64,000 nucleotides of DNA from Agrypnia vestita (Eukaryota > Arthropoda > Insecta > Trichoptera > Phryganeidae). This document shows, piece after piece, positions 1-10,689 of the stretch. Location: positions 1 to 64,000 of the forward strand of contig JADDOH010000160.1 in NCBI GenBank assembly GCA_016648135.1, in the 5' to 3' direction. The position numbers were made by a program, and so were the translations under genes. Numbering within the stretch: the first letter of the stretch is position 1; each line of letters starts with the position of its first letter. The notes below the pieces were generated by a model. It was not told the origin of the DNA. It made no database searches and worked only from the letters and a program-made list of their open reading frames with translations.

Positions 1-105
1 CCGTATCAAAAAAAGTGGATTTCTCTATGGACAAAAATAAAAATTAATCAATTAATAAAAATAAGAACTACATATAAGGTCGATATATTCACGGAAACAT
101 AGAGG

Positions 106-177
106 GTTGCTATAGCTTAGTGGTCAGAGCACCGGCCCCGGAAAGGAGGTGACCTGGGTTCGAATCCCAGTAGTAAC
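106..177 (+). repeat. tRNA-like sequence, probable SINE head or tRNA pseudogene
   Basis: A 72-nt cloverleaf-like sequence. The acceptor strands GTTGCTA and TAGTAAC pair over seven positions (one G-T). A-box-like TAGCTTAGTGG and B box GGTTCGAATCC are present, and the T stem CTGGG/CCCAG is perfect. The anticodon stem does not pair in the standard register, where the anticodon would read CGG (Pro) without the usual preceding T. That argues against a working tRNA. No CCA or obvious T-run terminator follows directly. Pol III promoter boxes with a broken anticodon arm suggest a SINE head or decayed tRNA copy. Confidence 0.55.
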
Positions 178-181
178 CTAA

Positions 182-1570
182 TATTTTTTCGTGAATTAGA
201 TTTTTCTGTATATCTTTCTAATTGATTAATTAATTTGGTTATTAAAAAAAAATATTTTCAATATGTTTTTTTTTATATACGTAAACAATATATAACATTA
301 TAAAATTCCTAATCAGGAAATTTCATTTGTATGAGATGCACTATAAACAGAGAAAAAATTTTAAAAAAAATTGAATCAATCACCGAGGATTACTAATTTA
401 GAATACATTGAATTCTAGATTTTATATATCTATCCCTTCTTCTCCCTTCTATTACTAAACCTAGCATAACTTAATTGCGAAGCTTCAGATGACACATTTA
501 AGTATAAAATTATACTGGGAATCTTTAGAAGAAATTGAAAAAGATGATTGTAACACAACATCAAAATAATTAACCGATTTTGTAAAACTAATGAATGATT
601 ATTGTATTGTCATCCGGAATACGTCTCTCGTTTTTATTTTTCTGTTAATCTCTGGTTTCGCTTATGTGGAATCGCCAAACTGTCACAATAAACTGTTCGT
701 GTAGCAGTTATGTCGCTCTTTAAATGGGGAATGCCAATTCGCGAACTTTCTGGTATGATCGACTCATTTTTAAACCTTTTTAGTAATTTCTAATTTATTG
801 AACAAAGTCGCGGGTGCTGTAAAATTCTCAAAAACTTGCAATTCTTTCTGATTGTACAGTCTCGCGACAATATTCTTATACTTCGCATAATATCGTGCGG
901 TTATTGATATGAAAAAGGACAGGTCCTGTAGTGATCGTAATAGGTTGACTCCACCGTTTCGAGAAATAAAAATGCAACAAATTTCGTCCTTAAAACAAGA
1001 GTTAATAGTAATGGATTGAAAATGGCCGAAAATATGTAATATGTATAAAAATATGTAATCTGTACAGTAAAAATATAATAAGACAAGATATTATTTAAGC
1101 GAACGTTTATTTGTGCTGTAATTGAAAGGTTAAAATAATAAAGATTTCAAAACCTACTAACATGCTTTAATTCTACTTTGACTTTAATAATCAGTCAAAT
1201 TTATATCCTAAGCTTAAAAGTTTGTGAGATCTTTTATAGTATGCAAATCCCGCCATAAATTAGATAAGCGGGTTATGCTAATTTTGTAAATTTTAGGCAG
1301 ATGTTAACATAATTAATTTGGCTGGTAGCTAGTCATATATTAATTGGGATGATGTAAATTAGTGTCTGTCATGAAATAATCAAGATATTACGTAAAATGT
1401 TATTTATAAATTAGCATAATAGAGTATCCGTCTGAATGCTTGTATGTAGTAAATACATATAATATAATGAGACCATATAAACCTGTTATAATATATGACG
1501 ACATATGCTACCCCCATCAAATGAATAATTTGAGCTTAACCTTCTTCTTCTTTTTCTTTTAGTAGACCTC
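182..1570. other. AT-rich stretch without recognisable gene
   Basis: No open frame over 61 codons and no domain resemblance. Bases about 385-470 share an AATTCTAGATTTTATATATC-type segment with an inverted repeat near 19615, so part of it is an old dispersed repeat. Nothing else is supported. Confidence 0.6.
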
Positions 1571-1574
1571 TTGA

Positions 1575-1890
1575 TCTGTGGTACAGAAAACTACACCTCC
1601 TGAGATGACGAAGTCCAGCTGTCACTCCATCTTTTCGGTGGTCTTCCCGGTGGGCGTCGCGATGCGACTTCCAGAAGGGATTTCATTCTGGCTACGTCAT
1701 CTCTCCAGAATCTCCTTCTAGATCTATTCCATCGTGCTATGTCCTCTATTTTGCAAGTTATCCTTATGTCTGCATTTCGGAAACGATCACGTAGTTTTCC
1801 AGTCATGGATCTCAGCACTTTCATTTCAGGTGTTCTGAGAAGTCCCTTGGTGCGGACAGCGTCAGCCCGCGTCTCTACAGCGTACCTATG
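1575..1890 (-). pseudogene. LINE ORF2 3'-end fragment
   Basis: On the minus strand the frame reads LLRTPEMKVLRSMTGK, then RDRFRNADIR, KIEDIARW, a basic-aromatic FWRDDVARM block and GRPPKRWSDSW. This is the order of the conserved region after the reverse transcriptase in many insect LINEs (TxEMKxLR, RNxDIR, HxxRM, GRPxxRW). Only the C-terminus survives; no reverse transcriptase or endonuclease lies upstream. A pyrimidine run at 1545-1562 is antisense to an A/G-rich 3' tail. It is a 5'-truncated dead copy. LINE identity is secure; the clade is not. Confidence 0.8.
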
Positions 1891-1906
1891 TCATAATTAT
1901 TGCATA

Positions 1907-1988
1907 TGCATATTGAAAGCAAAGACAAGATATACATAGGTCGCACACATGTCTTGTATGTATATCTTGTCTTTGCATTCAATATGCA
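1907..1988. repeat. Near-perfect short hairpin
   Basis: Arms 1907-1938 and 1957-1988 are reverse complements over about 32 bases with one mismatch, separated by an 18-base loop. It lies just upstream of the LINE fragment in that element's orientation. It could be a small foldback MITE or a local inversion duplication. Confidence 0.8.
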
Positions 1989-1991
1989 TAC

Positions 1992-3330
1992 AATATAATA
2001 CCGATTTTTTTTAAAAATAATTCACGTTTTTTAATTCGATTGTTATCATACAATTTTGAGAATTTTTGCACTTTTTAATACAGGACGGTGACTTAATATT
2101 TATTTAAATCTTTTTTTTATATTTCATCCCCAGTTTGCCACCCTTAAGCATGCTTTATTGGCTATGGACGTCTCTGCATTTAACCTGAATAACTGATATA
2201 TTTTATGATGCCGTGTGACGCAGGCAGCTGTCAACATCATCTTTCACAAATGCATATGTTGGCGTTTTATTATTCATTTATATCAAAATGTATATCTTAG
2301 ACTACAATTTTTTAGGACGACAACATAGATAAAATTGCTTGTTCTTATATAAAAGTAATAAACTGAACATAATTTACAATAATTAAGAAAATATAAGCAT
2401 TAATCGACAGGCCGCGGCCGAAAAACTCGTTTTCATGTCTTAGAAATCATCAATAGTTACTGAATATTTATATATATACATACGCAGAATATTTTTTCTT
2501 ACGAGTATAAAGATTTATGATAATGGAGTATTATGATGAGAAAACTGAACTAAAATAATTATGAAATGCTCAATATTAATAAAGTTTTTAAGTTTTTTGA
2601 TAATTTTAAAACGCTTTTTATTCATATAAAATATTGTATTCACTCCCGCACCAACACGAGTTTTCAACCACTATTCAAAAGTTAGTTTTTTAATTAAGAA
2701 CAAATTAATTACTATTTAAATGACGCAGTTATAAAAACATTTTATTTTAATATTTCAACAAATATATCATCAAATGATAAACAAAATAAAATTGGTGACA
2801 ATTTATTTTCATTTGGTAACAATATGTTTGATTTACATCTGTAACGGTGGACGAAAATTGTTATAATAGTAGCTATATTCAATAGACTCAACTGTGTGAT
2901 AAACAAAATTATCAAACATTGATATTTAACCAGCAATTTTGTGACGAACAACATGAATTTTCCGATAAATAAATCTCGCATTACAGAGTAATAGACCTGG
3001 GGTATGATTATTACATTACGTTTACAGGTAGGAGCATTATTAATAAGTAAACATGATACGCTAAGGAGCCCACTGGGAGCGGCATTATCTTTTTCCCCCT
3101 GCTGAAGGCTTTCACGGGATATTAATTCTGATGATATTGTTAAACGTTTAATAATGGAGTAGCATTACGCCCGGGACTATTAGAGCCCCGTGTGGTGAGA
3201 TACGGAGGATGTGTGTGTTAATAATTAACTCGAGGTATAGTTTTTCAATCAGTGGTTATTATTTAAAAAATTAAATGACTATCCATCGATAAAATAAAAT
3301 CCCCATGACAACACGAACCCACAATTTTCG
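1992..3330. other. AT-rich stretch, nothing recognised
   Basis: Open frames reach at most 79 codons and show no family resemblance. The segment 3050-3210 is richer in G+C and looks single-copy within the window, but has no coding or regulatory signature I can name. Confidence 0.5.
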
Positions 3331-3339
3331 AATGTCGTT

Positions 3340-3860
3340 GGACGAGTTAAAAAAATTAAGCTGTAGTGACACTGTACAATATTGTCACAGGACCTGGTTG
3401 TAATTGTAATTGGGACATAAGATATGTCCAATGAAAACTGGAAATTAACTAATGTTTTATAATTATTTTAACAAATTCGTAGTCACTGGAGACGAATTTA
3501 ATTTAAACACTATTATTTAGTTCACACCGTTTCTTAATTAATCACTTGTTTGTGAAACACTTTTTTATCGCTTGCTAAAATATTCAATTATAGCACGTAA
3601 GTAGGAATTTCGCTCGATATCTGAGGCTTCGAAATAATCTGCGCGTTGGTAACACTGCAGTCACTGGTGTTTAATCACTGGCTAAATCCCGCCGACAAAC
3701 GTCAAAACAAACATGTTGAGAAATATTTGGTTTTTCGAACCTCCTAGATTATTCTAAACATTTCTAGTGTCAATTAACCATGTCAATTAATCAGACCGTA
3801 TCAGACATTTTTAGATGACTGTAGAGTGTTCCAGGGATTTCGATAGAATTCGATAGTGCG
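3340..3860 (+). repeat. LTR-like dispersed repeat, copy 1
   Basis: It shares an ordered set of short blocks with 30215-30790 and 38225-38430: a start near TTGTCAC, then CTGGAAATTAA, ATCACTTG or TCGCTTGC, TTTCGCTCGATATCTG and a GTCAAAACAAAC-type block. The TGTCAC start and the TATA-like box in the copy at 30215 suggest solo LTRs. Flanking duplications were not found, so the class is inferred. Confidence 0.4.
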
Positions 3861-3869
3861 CAATTTAAT

Positions 3870-4515
3870 CCGGAATCTAGCATCTCGTTAAATATATTCA
3901 GATTTCATACAATATTCTTCTATTGAAGTATTTATACTATTAGTTTTATTAATTAGTGTGTATAATTTCGGGATATTGTAAGAGTTTTCCATCAGCCGAA
4001 AGCGGTAGCGGTAACTTAAATATACCTTATCTAGAGAATATTCACGTAGATAGTCTAGAATCGAGTGTAACATCAGAGGATTTGCCCAGACGGTGTTAAT
4101 ATAACTCCGTGAATCGCCTTCAGACCGCAACGGAAAAACCGACCGCACCAGGAAGTGCGCGGTAATAGGATGGAACTGTTAACCCCCAGTTCGCGTCACC
4201 GCCGACAGACGGCGCAATCAGGATCATTATCACCGCCAGGGATCATCCCAACAATCCAACACCGCCAGCGGTGACTCAACCGTGATCTTCGCTAATCCTC
4301 TCCCAATTCGAGTGGCTCGATTCACCGGATATAGATATGACGACTGATCAGACAATTGCTGGTAATTAAATTGAAATCTAGGCAAAAGAACAATTAGGTC
4401 TCTTCCTGTCTGGTAAAACCGACGCACTGCTGTTTTACTGGGACCAAGGAAGATGATTGGGACTGATTGTCCCGGTAGTGTAATTAAGAAATTAGTAGAT
4501 GTGTAAAACAACCTG
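3870..4515. other. Single-copy stretch of moderate GC
   Basis: The antisense open frames at 3888-4148 and 4230-4511 (86 and 93 codons) resemble no family I know. Bases 4080-4330 are CpG-containing and contrast with the AT-rich flanks. It could be a regulatory or unannotated exon region, without direct support. Confidence 0.3.
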
Positions 4516-4599
4516 ACTTTTTTTTAAATAAATTTATTTACGCTTCAACATTTCAATTATTTACAGAAGCAAAACACATTACAAAACAACCAGGCTTGA

Positions 4600-4675
4600 G
4601 TAAATCACATAGTTTAATTAGAAACCCTCGGTGTGAGAAGCCAGTGTCATACCCACTGGACTACGAGGGCCGCCG
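4600..4675 (-). repeat. Truncated tRNA-like SINE head
   Basis: The reverse strand reads GGCCCTCGTAGTCCAGTGGG, an A-box-like start, followed by an anticodon-arm-like segment and CACCGAGGGTTTC, a decayed B-box region. It has no complete T arm, so a functional tRNA is excluded. It fits the head of a tRNA-derived SINE. Confidence 0.45.
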
Positions 4676-4789
4676 TTTTTAAAAGAATATTTGTGTGCAT
4701 GAGTAACAAGTTAATTGATAAATCTAAATAAATTCTCCTTATGTCCTGTGTTTTCACTCGGCATTATTGGTGTAAAACACTAGACTTGT

Positions 4790-5110
4790 CAACACCCCCT
4801 ATAGACCCCACCCTTTCTCACTCTCCACACCAATCAGATTCCTGATCTCTTTTGGTAGGCACATTAGTGCACGTTAGAATTCGGTCAGATTAACAAGCAT
4901 TTGTGAATGGTTGTGGGGTGTAGTCTTATTTACACGCTGGTGTAATGGTTGTCCTGACGAAGAGATGGGCACGCCTCGAAACCGGTAGATTAAAAATCTC
5001 AGTGAGTGATTATATACTAGCATAACTTACAGTGCGTTAAACTGCTTTCCTCAATGTTAATGGTTTCAATATTAAAAATATTATTAAGGATCTTTTTACG
5101 CCTTGTGTAA
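4790..5110 (+). repeat. Hammerhead-bearing nonautonomous repeat, copy 1
   Basis: A segment beginning near CTGATCTCTTTTGGTAGG, passing a GTGGTTGTGGTGTG-like block and the ribozyme-like core at 4951-4990, and continuing into TATACTAGCATAACTTA and an AT-rich tail with ATATTAAAAATATTA. The same order occurs at 15365-16210 and partly at 12960-13330, 22300-22430 and 47465-47560. No coding capacity is seen. Confidence 0.7.
4951..4990 (+). ncRNA. Hammerhead ribozyme-like motif (type I, minimal)
   Basis: In order: GTC (helix I strand), CTGACGA core, one extra A, a helix II hairpin GAGATG/CGCCTC with one A-C mismatch, GAAAC, a two-base loop, GTA, then GAT, which pairs with GTC (one G-T). All invariant core residues CUGA, GA and GAAA are present, and GTA is a legitimate NUH cleavage triplet. 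Cleavage is predicted after 4987. Activity is untested; the extra base before helix II recurs in every related motif here. Confidence 0.65.
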
Positions 5111-5114
5111 ATGT

Positions 5115-5510
5115 AGCCACCGATGAAATCCATACTAGTCACGGTGTAGCCAGGAGGCATGAAAAAAGTTTTAGACAGTTGGGTAGGCCGTAATCAAGTG
5201 CCGCGGACTCTAGCGAGAAGAAAAAATGCCGAAAGTAATTTGGTGTGTAATGTATCACACCGCGCTTCGGAAGAGGAGCAGCGGAGAAAATACATCAATT
5301 AAAACTTTCTCACTGCTCTGAGCACATTTAGTCGTATAATAAATATAAACCTTGTTTCTTGTCAAATCCGCACTCGTAAATCATTGTTCCATAGGGGGCC
5401 GCGCGTTTTAAAACTTTTAATCTAAATATCGAAAAATCAATATTGTTCCAATGACGTAACGAGAATCCTTTCCTTCATTTCTTATCATCAGTATTGATAG
5501 TACTAGGGCA
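5115..5510. other. No gene recognised
   Basis: No convincing open frame. The interval is mixed in composition and appears only once in the window. Confidence 0.4.
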
Positions 5511-5514
5511 TGCA

Positions 5515-5585
5515 AATGGCATTACCGGTAAATCGGTAAAATTCTGAATTTAATACCGGTTTAACGGTAAATTACCGGTTGTTAT
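5515..5585. repeat. Cluster of ACCGGT/CGGTAA palindromic motifs
   Basis: Within 70 bases there are three ACCGGT half-palindromes (ATTACCGGTAA, ATACCGGTTTAA, TTACCGGTTG) and two CGGTAAA copies in alternating orientation. The pattern resembles either the terminal part of a small palindromic transposon or clustered sites for a CP2/Grainyhead-type factor (AACCGGTT). No element boundaries are seen. Confidence 0.45.
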
Positions 5586-5624
5586 GGAGGCGTGAAAAAG
5601 TTAATATACTTACTTAATTACCAT

Positions 5625-6060
5625 CACGCCATTTCCCCGTGCGGGGGTAGGCATAGAGGATAGAGCGCCACACTCTTCTGTCCTGACATACAACTCTCGC
5701 CTCATCCACATTCATACATCTTCGCATGCAAGCTCGCCGGTTTTTGAGACTTCTGACGGAACCATCTTCCAGTATCTGGTGTATCCACGTCTTCCGCGGT
5801 CGCCGTCTCTTTCTAGCGACATCAACACTTGCATTCTTTCCTCATTCATTCGATTAACATGTCCAAACCATCTGAGAGACCCTTATTTAATTCTATCAAT
5901 TATGCTAATATCAGCTTTACAATCGTTCCCAATATCTTCATTCTTTACTTAATCATTAATGGATTTGTCACACATACGTCTAAGAGATCTCACCTCACTG
6001 CATTCAGTCTACTTTCGTTCCTCTTCTGCCAGCTCCAGGCCGGTTTTTACCACCGTTGTA
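5625..6060 (-). pseudogene. LINE family A 3' end, degenerate
   Basis: On the minus strand, broken frames give a WFGHVNRMNEER-like block, then ACEDV, C-terminal RTEECGALSS-like residues and a final PTPARGNGVMV. The same tail (a cysteine-bearing CMNVAE helix, then CQDRxxWxS, then P-rich, then a GVMV-like end) recurs at 16640-16895, 45560-46640 and 60360-60885, so these form one family. Several frame breaks; no reverse transcriptase motifs. Confidence 0.7.
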
Positions 6061-6124
6061 TAAATGTATTATTATTATTAATATCACTCTTTTCAGTAAA
6101 AATGGCAGTCCTGCTTGATTGCTA

Positions 6125-6490
6125 AATTAACTATTCAGCAAACAAATCGCGTGGTTTCCAGACAGCCGACCGGCGGAGTACGTAGGTACTTGAACGTGCG
6201 TCACATGCGTCGGACCATCTGTGCTGGATCCGCGTGCGAGCCGTGTGCGTACGGCGGCGGGGATCCTCGGCGCGTGCCCCGTATAATTAAATACATCACG
6301 GCCGAATTGACGAACGACTAATGTTCTCGCATGAGCTCTCAATTAGACCTAGAGGAGCGCTCGACAAGATGGATGACAGACGAACACGAACGGACATACC
6401 TAGCGCGAGAAAGATTGTTGTTCTCGGGTCGACTTGTTAATTTGGCAACATGGCGCCTTTGCGTGCGATTACGACACAAGTAAATAAGAT
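6125..6490. other. CpG-rich island
   Basis: About 360 bases with many CG dinucleotides, sharply different from the AT-rich surroundings. Both strands stay open for about 70 codons (6115-6321 plus, 6127-6342 minus), as expected when stop codons are scarce. Neither product resembles a known family. It could be a promoter or enhancer, an exon, or a decayed GC-rich transposon. Confidence 0.4.
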
Positions 6491-6579
6491 TGTATTAAAA
6501 GGATAATAACTCCATTACGTTTTGCGAGCAGAAAGCAATGGTTAGTTTTATATTATTTTCCCTTCTCAACTATGCCAAT

Positions 6580-6731
6580 ATTAATAATTTCGTTGTCTGA
6601 CTGTCAGTAAGTCTGTCCGTAACTTCCTGTAACATCCGTAACTTCTTATATAAAAACTTTTTTCTTTTTTTTCTTATTCTTTAGGAACCGACATGTAAAA
6701 GTACCGTCAACTTTGACGGGGTACAGCTATT
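6580..6731 (+). mobile_element. Short nonautonomous Helitron-like element
   Basis: It starts near ATTAATAATTTCGTTGTCTG and ends with a hairpin made of GTACCGTCAA and TTGACGGGGTAC followed by AGCTATT. A stable hairpin a few bases before a CTAGT-type end is the 3' signature of Helitrons, which insert between A and T and make no target duplication. This copy has CTATT. Copies with the ACTAGCTGTAACCCGTC end in reverse orientation lie at 13714, 30178 and 50050, and a diverged one at 8623. No Rep/helicase is encoded. Confidence 0.6.
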
Positions 6732-7084
6732 AATTATAATTTATGAACTCTACTGAAATAAAAGTAATCGCTGACTTAAATAATGCCATAACATTAGCAG
6801 ATTATCGCAATTGATTGTTTGACAAGAAAAGAAACAAATTAGCTGTTGGAAAATATTCACAACATTTAATATCAGCAAATATGGAATTAGTAACAGTGTC
6901 GTTTCTGTATGTGGTGTGCGCGCCGCAGTTCTCACTAAAAATTTAAAAATATCTTTCGAAAAAACACGCTATAGTACGAAAAATTTACTTGCCAACTGCA
7001 TAAAACTCTCAGACGTTAAGCTGGGCGAATATAATAATCGAAACAAATGATTACTTAATTTTTTTCTATGAACTCAAGTCACTC

Positions 7085-7175
7085 GTCTTATATACTTTCT
7101 TTAGCATCCTCCCAAGGCTCATCACATTCCACGTGGCCGAACCATCTCAGCCACCACTTCCTTATTCTACCGAAA
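7085..7175 (-). pseudogene. Small LINE fragment
   Basis: The minus strand gives RWLRWFGHVEC, the WFGHVxR block found after the reverse transcriptase in several insect LINEs. Only about 90 bases are recognisable. Confidence 0.45.
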
Positions 7176-7439
7176 CATCACAGAACACTTAAAGATTGTA
7201 AAACCTCTTCGTGACACTACTTTGATTCTGGATATCTATGACTAGAATCACAAAATTATTTTCATTTTTCCCTAAGGGGAGTGACTATTGTACCTAGTTT
7301 AACTGTCTCTAAGGTATTTCCTCACATATATGTATATCATTGTTTCATATCTCATTCTATTGTTTTGTATTGTATGGTTTGTTTTTGATGACAATGAAGC
7401 GGTTTGGCGTGGACGCCTCCCCGCTCCTCTTGCACTCAT

Positions 7440-7535
7440 GATCATGGTTGCTTGAACGTTTTCGACTCATTATTAAGGCAGAAATTCGCCTATAAAGTTT
7501 TTGCTACTAGCTATGAGTCACTCTGTATGTTATTT
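7440..7535 (+). repeat. Dispersed repeat R1, fragment
   Basis: It contains TTGCTTGAACGTTTTCGACT, CATTATTAAGGCAG and GTAAAGTTTTTGCTA-like blocks ending near CACTCTGTATG. The same blocks recur at 20885, 22840, 24105, 27950, 28899, 29180, 43480 and 57240. The full unit has an AGTTTGCATTTTTT and ATGGAGATATGCAAT core. No coding potential; class unknown. Confidence 0.7.
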
Positions 7536-7596
7536 GAATATACTAATTGAACATTTATAACATTTACGAATTAAATTTATGTGTTTGTGATGTAAA

Positions 7597-7920
7597 TGTT
7601 ATTTATTTATTTATCTTAATAATTTAGTTCCACACATAATGTTGTGTGGGCTAATACATGATTTCACTTGGACATGTTGCATTCCATCTAATCATTTAAA
7701 AGTTTTTATAGTATAATTTTTGCACTTCAGTTTAAACCTCCTTATATTCTCCATGTTTTGAATTTCCTTTGGCAGGCTATCGAAGATTTTTATACCTTTA
7801 TACATCATACAATTTTGTGAGGTGTTTTTCTTTTTCTTTGGTAGTCTTATGTTGTCGCTTCCTCTTGTATTGTAGGAATGAAAATCCCTATTCATCTTCA
7901 TCCTGTCATCAAGTATTTGG
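7597..7920 (-). pseudogene. LINE ORF2 C-terminus with 3' tail
   Basis: The minus-strand frame 7901-7692 reads DFHSYNTRGSDNIRLPKK, then YKGIKIFDSLPKEIQN and FKLKCKNYTI. This is the terminal HxYNTR / IRLP / YxGxKxxxSLPxEI / FKxxLKxYL arrangement of many insect LINEs. It ends in a stop, then a short 3' UTR and an ATAAATAAATAAATA-type tail at 7597-7612. 5'-truncated; no other domain remains. Confidence 0.85.
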
Positions 7921-8226
7921 GTACTAATCCATGTTTAATTTTAAATATTTTTTTATACAAATATAAATTCAATTGACGTGAATTCAATAGGTAGTTGATT
8001 TTTCTTATATGGTGTAAATTAATGTAATTGTCATATTTTGACATATCACTCGGCAATCATATCCAGATACGTAGTTTAAATAACGCGGGGAGGATGACCA
8101 CTTAAGCATAAAATAATGCCGAATTGTGTGGCGAAAATGTAAGGTTGATATAGGAGCTATTGTTCATAAAACGGCCTTGGGTATGTGGTGGGTCCCTCCT
8201 CACTATATCTAGAATCAAAGTAGTGT

Positions 8227-8620
8227 GTGCGGGTGTAGCTTCTACTGAACCAGTTACGAAATAACAGTTGTTCCCCCTTATTCTCAGAGCAACAAGATTT
8301 TTATTTTACCTCAGCACAAAATAGAAGGGACATACGTATTAAGTAATATATTAAGTACATATATCAAATTTCGTGGCGTTACAATGTTATAGCAATAGCA
8401 ATGATTGTTAAAATAACGCAAACAAATAAAAATATTCCCGGTTTTGCCTCTGTCCTGACGAAAGTACAATGGTAACGAAAGCGATAGACGATAAACACAA
8501 TCAATACAGTCTATGCAAAATTTATTAATTTTTTAAAATTAAAATTACCATTTTTATCTAAAATATAAATAAATTCAAAAGAGGCAAAATTTCTATTTGC
8601 GTATTATAATTCTTGTCGAT
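8227..8620. other. No gene recognised
   Basis: AT-rich and without significant open frames. Nothing supported. Confidence 0.5.
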
Positions 8621-8622
8621 TA

Positions 8623-8845
8623 ACTAGTTTCAACCCGTCAAAAACGACGGAACATTGGTTCGCGTCTTGGCTAACCCCTAGTATATATTTAGCAACATGC
8701 CTTGAGCGGCCGGTTCGGGTTTGCTGGCCCGGGGTTCAAGACCGTTTAATTGCGTTTTTTCAGCTGTGAATGCGAACTAAATTACGGGCGTTACACGATG
8801 TTACTTGGACAGACAGACAGACTGGCGGACGGATGGATGGACGGC
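8623..8845 (-). mobile_element. Helitron-like/SINE composite repeat, copy 1
   Basis: It opens with ACTAGTTTCAACCCGTCAAA (the reverse of a hairpin-plus-CTAGT end), then GGTTCGCGTCTTGGCTAA, a tRNA-like block CGGCCGGTTCGGG with B-box-like GGGGTTCAAGACC, then TGCGAACTAAATTACGG and a GACAGACAGAC/GGACGGATGG tract. The same order occurs at 50050 and 54095. The Helitron-like end and the tRNA-like middle suggest a Helitron carrying a SINE, or the reverse. Confidence 0.6.
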
Positions 8846-8989
8846 TATTACGCTCCTGACCATATCGAAACCACACCCAGTAGACAGTCATTACCCGCAA
8901 TAGAGAGGTTGACGATAAGAACGTCCTTACCGGAAAGGAACAAAAATGGGCCTAGTACAAGAAAACAGTTCAAGGACTACATCTGATCG

Positions 8990-9660
8990 TTTTGCATAAC
9001 TTGCAAAGATATCAATCTTAATGCGAGTGTGCGGTCATTAACACGAAAGAAACTACATACAATATGCTGCCTGATTGCCAGAACGTTCGTTTAGGTTAAT
9101 GGGTTCGCTCGTTACAGATGCCATCAGATCGTGCTGTTGGTAAATTAATCCCGATTAATTTTCTAGACCTCGACTATCAATCGGACCCCGAGACTACATT
9201 TTCGAAACGGCGATAAATGAAATTGTAACGAGATGGTAAAGTCGAAAGGAATTACGCACTATCGAAATCTCTCGAAATGACTGGACTATTCTCGTAAAAC
9301 CTAGAAACGTCGAGAAAACCTTTATGAAGAGATCGACCGGCAACTACGCAGTCAGTGTTGTTGACAGCGGGCTAGACGCCAGCGAAATCGTGTGTTGAAA
9401 ATAAAGCGGCGTGTGTTGCCATCGCGTGTGTGACCAATCGAAATATATTCGGTATTATTACCTACCGACCGACCTAAGTTTTTCTAGTGCGAAAATTGGT
9501 TGGAATACTCTCGACGCGTAAATTTTGTATAAAATTATAAAAATTGTTACAAAGAATTTATGTATCTAAATATTTAATATCTTATTATTTTATAACTCGT
9601 CATTAATTGTGCCATCGTTAGTGACGGACATTTTTACGCAGAGAACTACGTATAATGATA
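8990..9660 (-). repeat. Possible reverse copy of the LTR-like repeat
   Basis: Blocks such as CGCACTATCGAAATCTC and CTAGACGCCAGCGAAATC are inverse, diverged counterparts of the right part of the repeat at 3340-3860. 9615-9645 also holds CGTTAGTGACGGACATTTTT, the reverse of the tandem unit at 16905. Boundaries are not visible. Confidence 0.3.
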
Positions 9661-10010
9661 ATGCTCTCAAATGTCGCGAGCGGAGAAATTATTTACAAAT
9701 TTAGGAAAGGTGTAAAATGTGTATATGAAAAAAATATTTTTTAAAAGTTCACACTTCCAAACTTGTCAGGATCCGTGTTCCATATCTTTGCACTTTTTAA
9801 CAAACTGACTGTGTTAATGCACACAGTGCATCAGTGTAGTAGTAGCTATCCGTGCCATGGTTGGTTGACGGCGCTGGTCAGTGGGCAACAGTCTTTCGAG
9901 ATGGGTGCACGCTTATTTATTTACTGCTGATTATTAATTTTACAGCTGGAAGTTATAAAACTTTTTCTGTACTTGCAAGAATATCTGACTATTGTTGTAG
10001 TTATTAGATA
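9661..10010. other. No gene recognised
   Basis: AT-rich with a short GC-richer patch at 9840-9910. No open frame of interest. Confidence 0.4.
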
Positions 10011-10016
10011 ATTAAT

Positions 10017-10063
10017 TATACCTGATGATGAGAGGGACGGCTCCTCTCCAAACTATAATAATG
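10017..10063 (+). ncRNA. Decayed hammerhead-like motif
   Basis: CTGATGA, an extra T, a perfect six-pair helix II GAGAGG/CCTCTC, then CAAAC where GAAAC is required, then TATAATA. The G-to-C change removes an essential core residue, so this copy should be inactive. Related to the motif at 47716. Confidence 0.5.
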
Positions 10064-10259
10064 ATAAATAACTCAAATATTGTGTGTAGTAAAAAGTTTA
10101 AATAAAAAAAAAATATTTCAAAATATCAAATATTATATTCGAATAACGTATCTACACCTAATGAAACAGATTAAAAATTATTTTTATGTGAAATTCAAAA
10201 GGTGTGGTATTCTAGTTTGTTCTGGCTACTTTGCTAGTAATGATAATAATTTCTTTAAG

Positions 10260-10520
10260 GTGATAAAATGATAAATTTTTTCAATACAATGAGATAGTTT
10301 GGGGCCCAACCGAAAACCCTGCGGTACCCCCGATGAAAAATGAGTACATGCACGTGGTACTGAAACAAATCAGGCAAAAAAGGCGGTAGCGTTTCCAACC
10401 GCATACAATAAACAAATACAAGTTCGGAAAATAAACACCGGACCAATCCGGTATGGTGTAGCTGTTCTTGTTTTGAATACGTTGACAGAAGTGATCAATG
10501 TTCATAAACAAATGAGAAAA
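10260..10520. other. Moderate-GC stretch, unknown
   Basis: Two overlapping minus-strand frames of 63 and 76 codons, including a FIGGTAGFSVGPQT string that I cannot assign. It looks unlike its AT-rich flanks and is single-copy here. Confidence 0.25.
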
Positions 10521-10689
10521 GAATAATATTTACAAGTGGTGGAGACTGAAGAAATGTTTGTATGCCGTACAGCTGTATAGAAACATCGAACGAGACGTAT
10601 AACGTTCAAGGGTATAAATATAAAATTTTAAAAGGTTTGATTTATTGTGGTAGTCAACAGACACTTCAAACATCTACCTACTTAAAACA

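Larger units (their letters stand above)
7214..8226. repeat. Inverted repeat bracketing a LINE remnant
   Basis: The 26-base arms ACACTACTTTGATTCTGGAT (7214 onward) and the reverse complement of 8201-8226 match with few changes. They enclose about 960 bases including a LINE C-terminus. They may be TIRs of a transposon that captured or received the LINE, or two independent copies of a short repeat. Confidence 0.45.

Noticed and set aside
106..177. Functional tRNA-Pro (anticodon CGG)
   Set aside because: Anticodon stem does not pair in the standard register, and the base before the anticodon is not T.
4230..4511. 93-codon minus-strand frame as a gene
   Set aside because: No family resemblance; stop-poor composition is enough to explain it.
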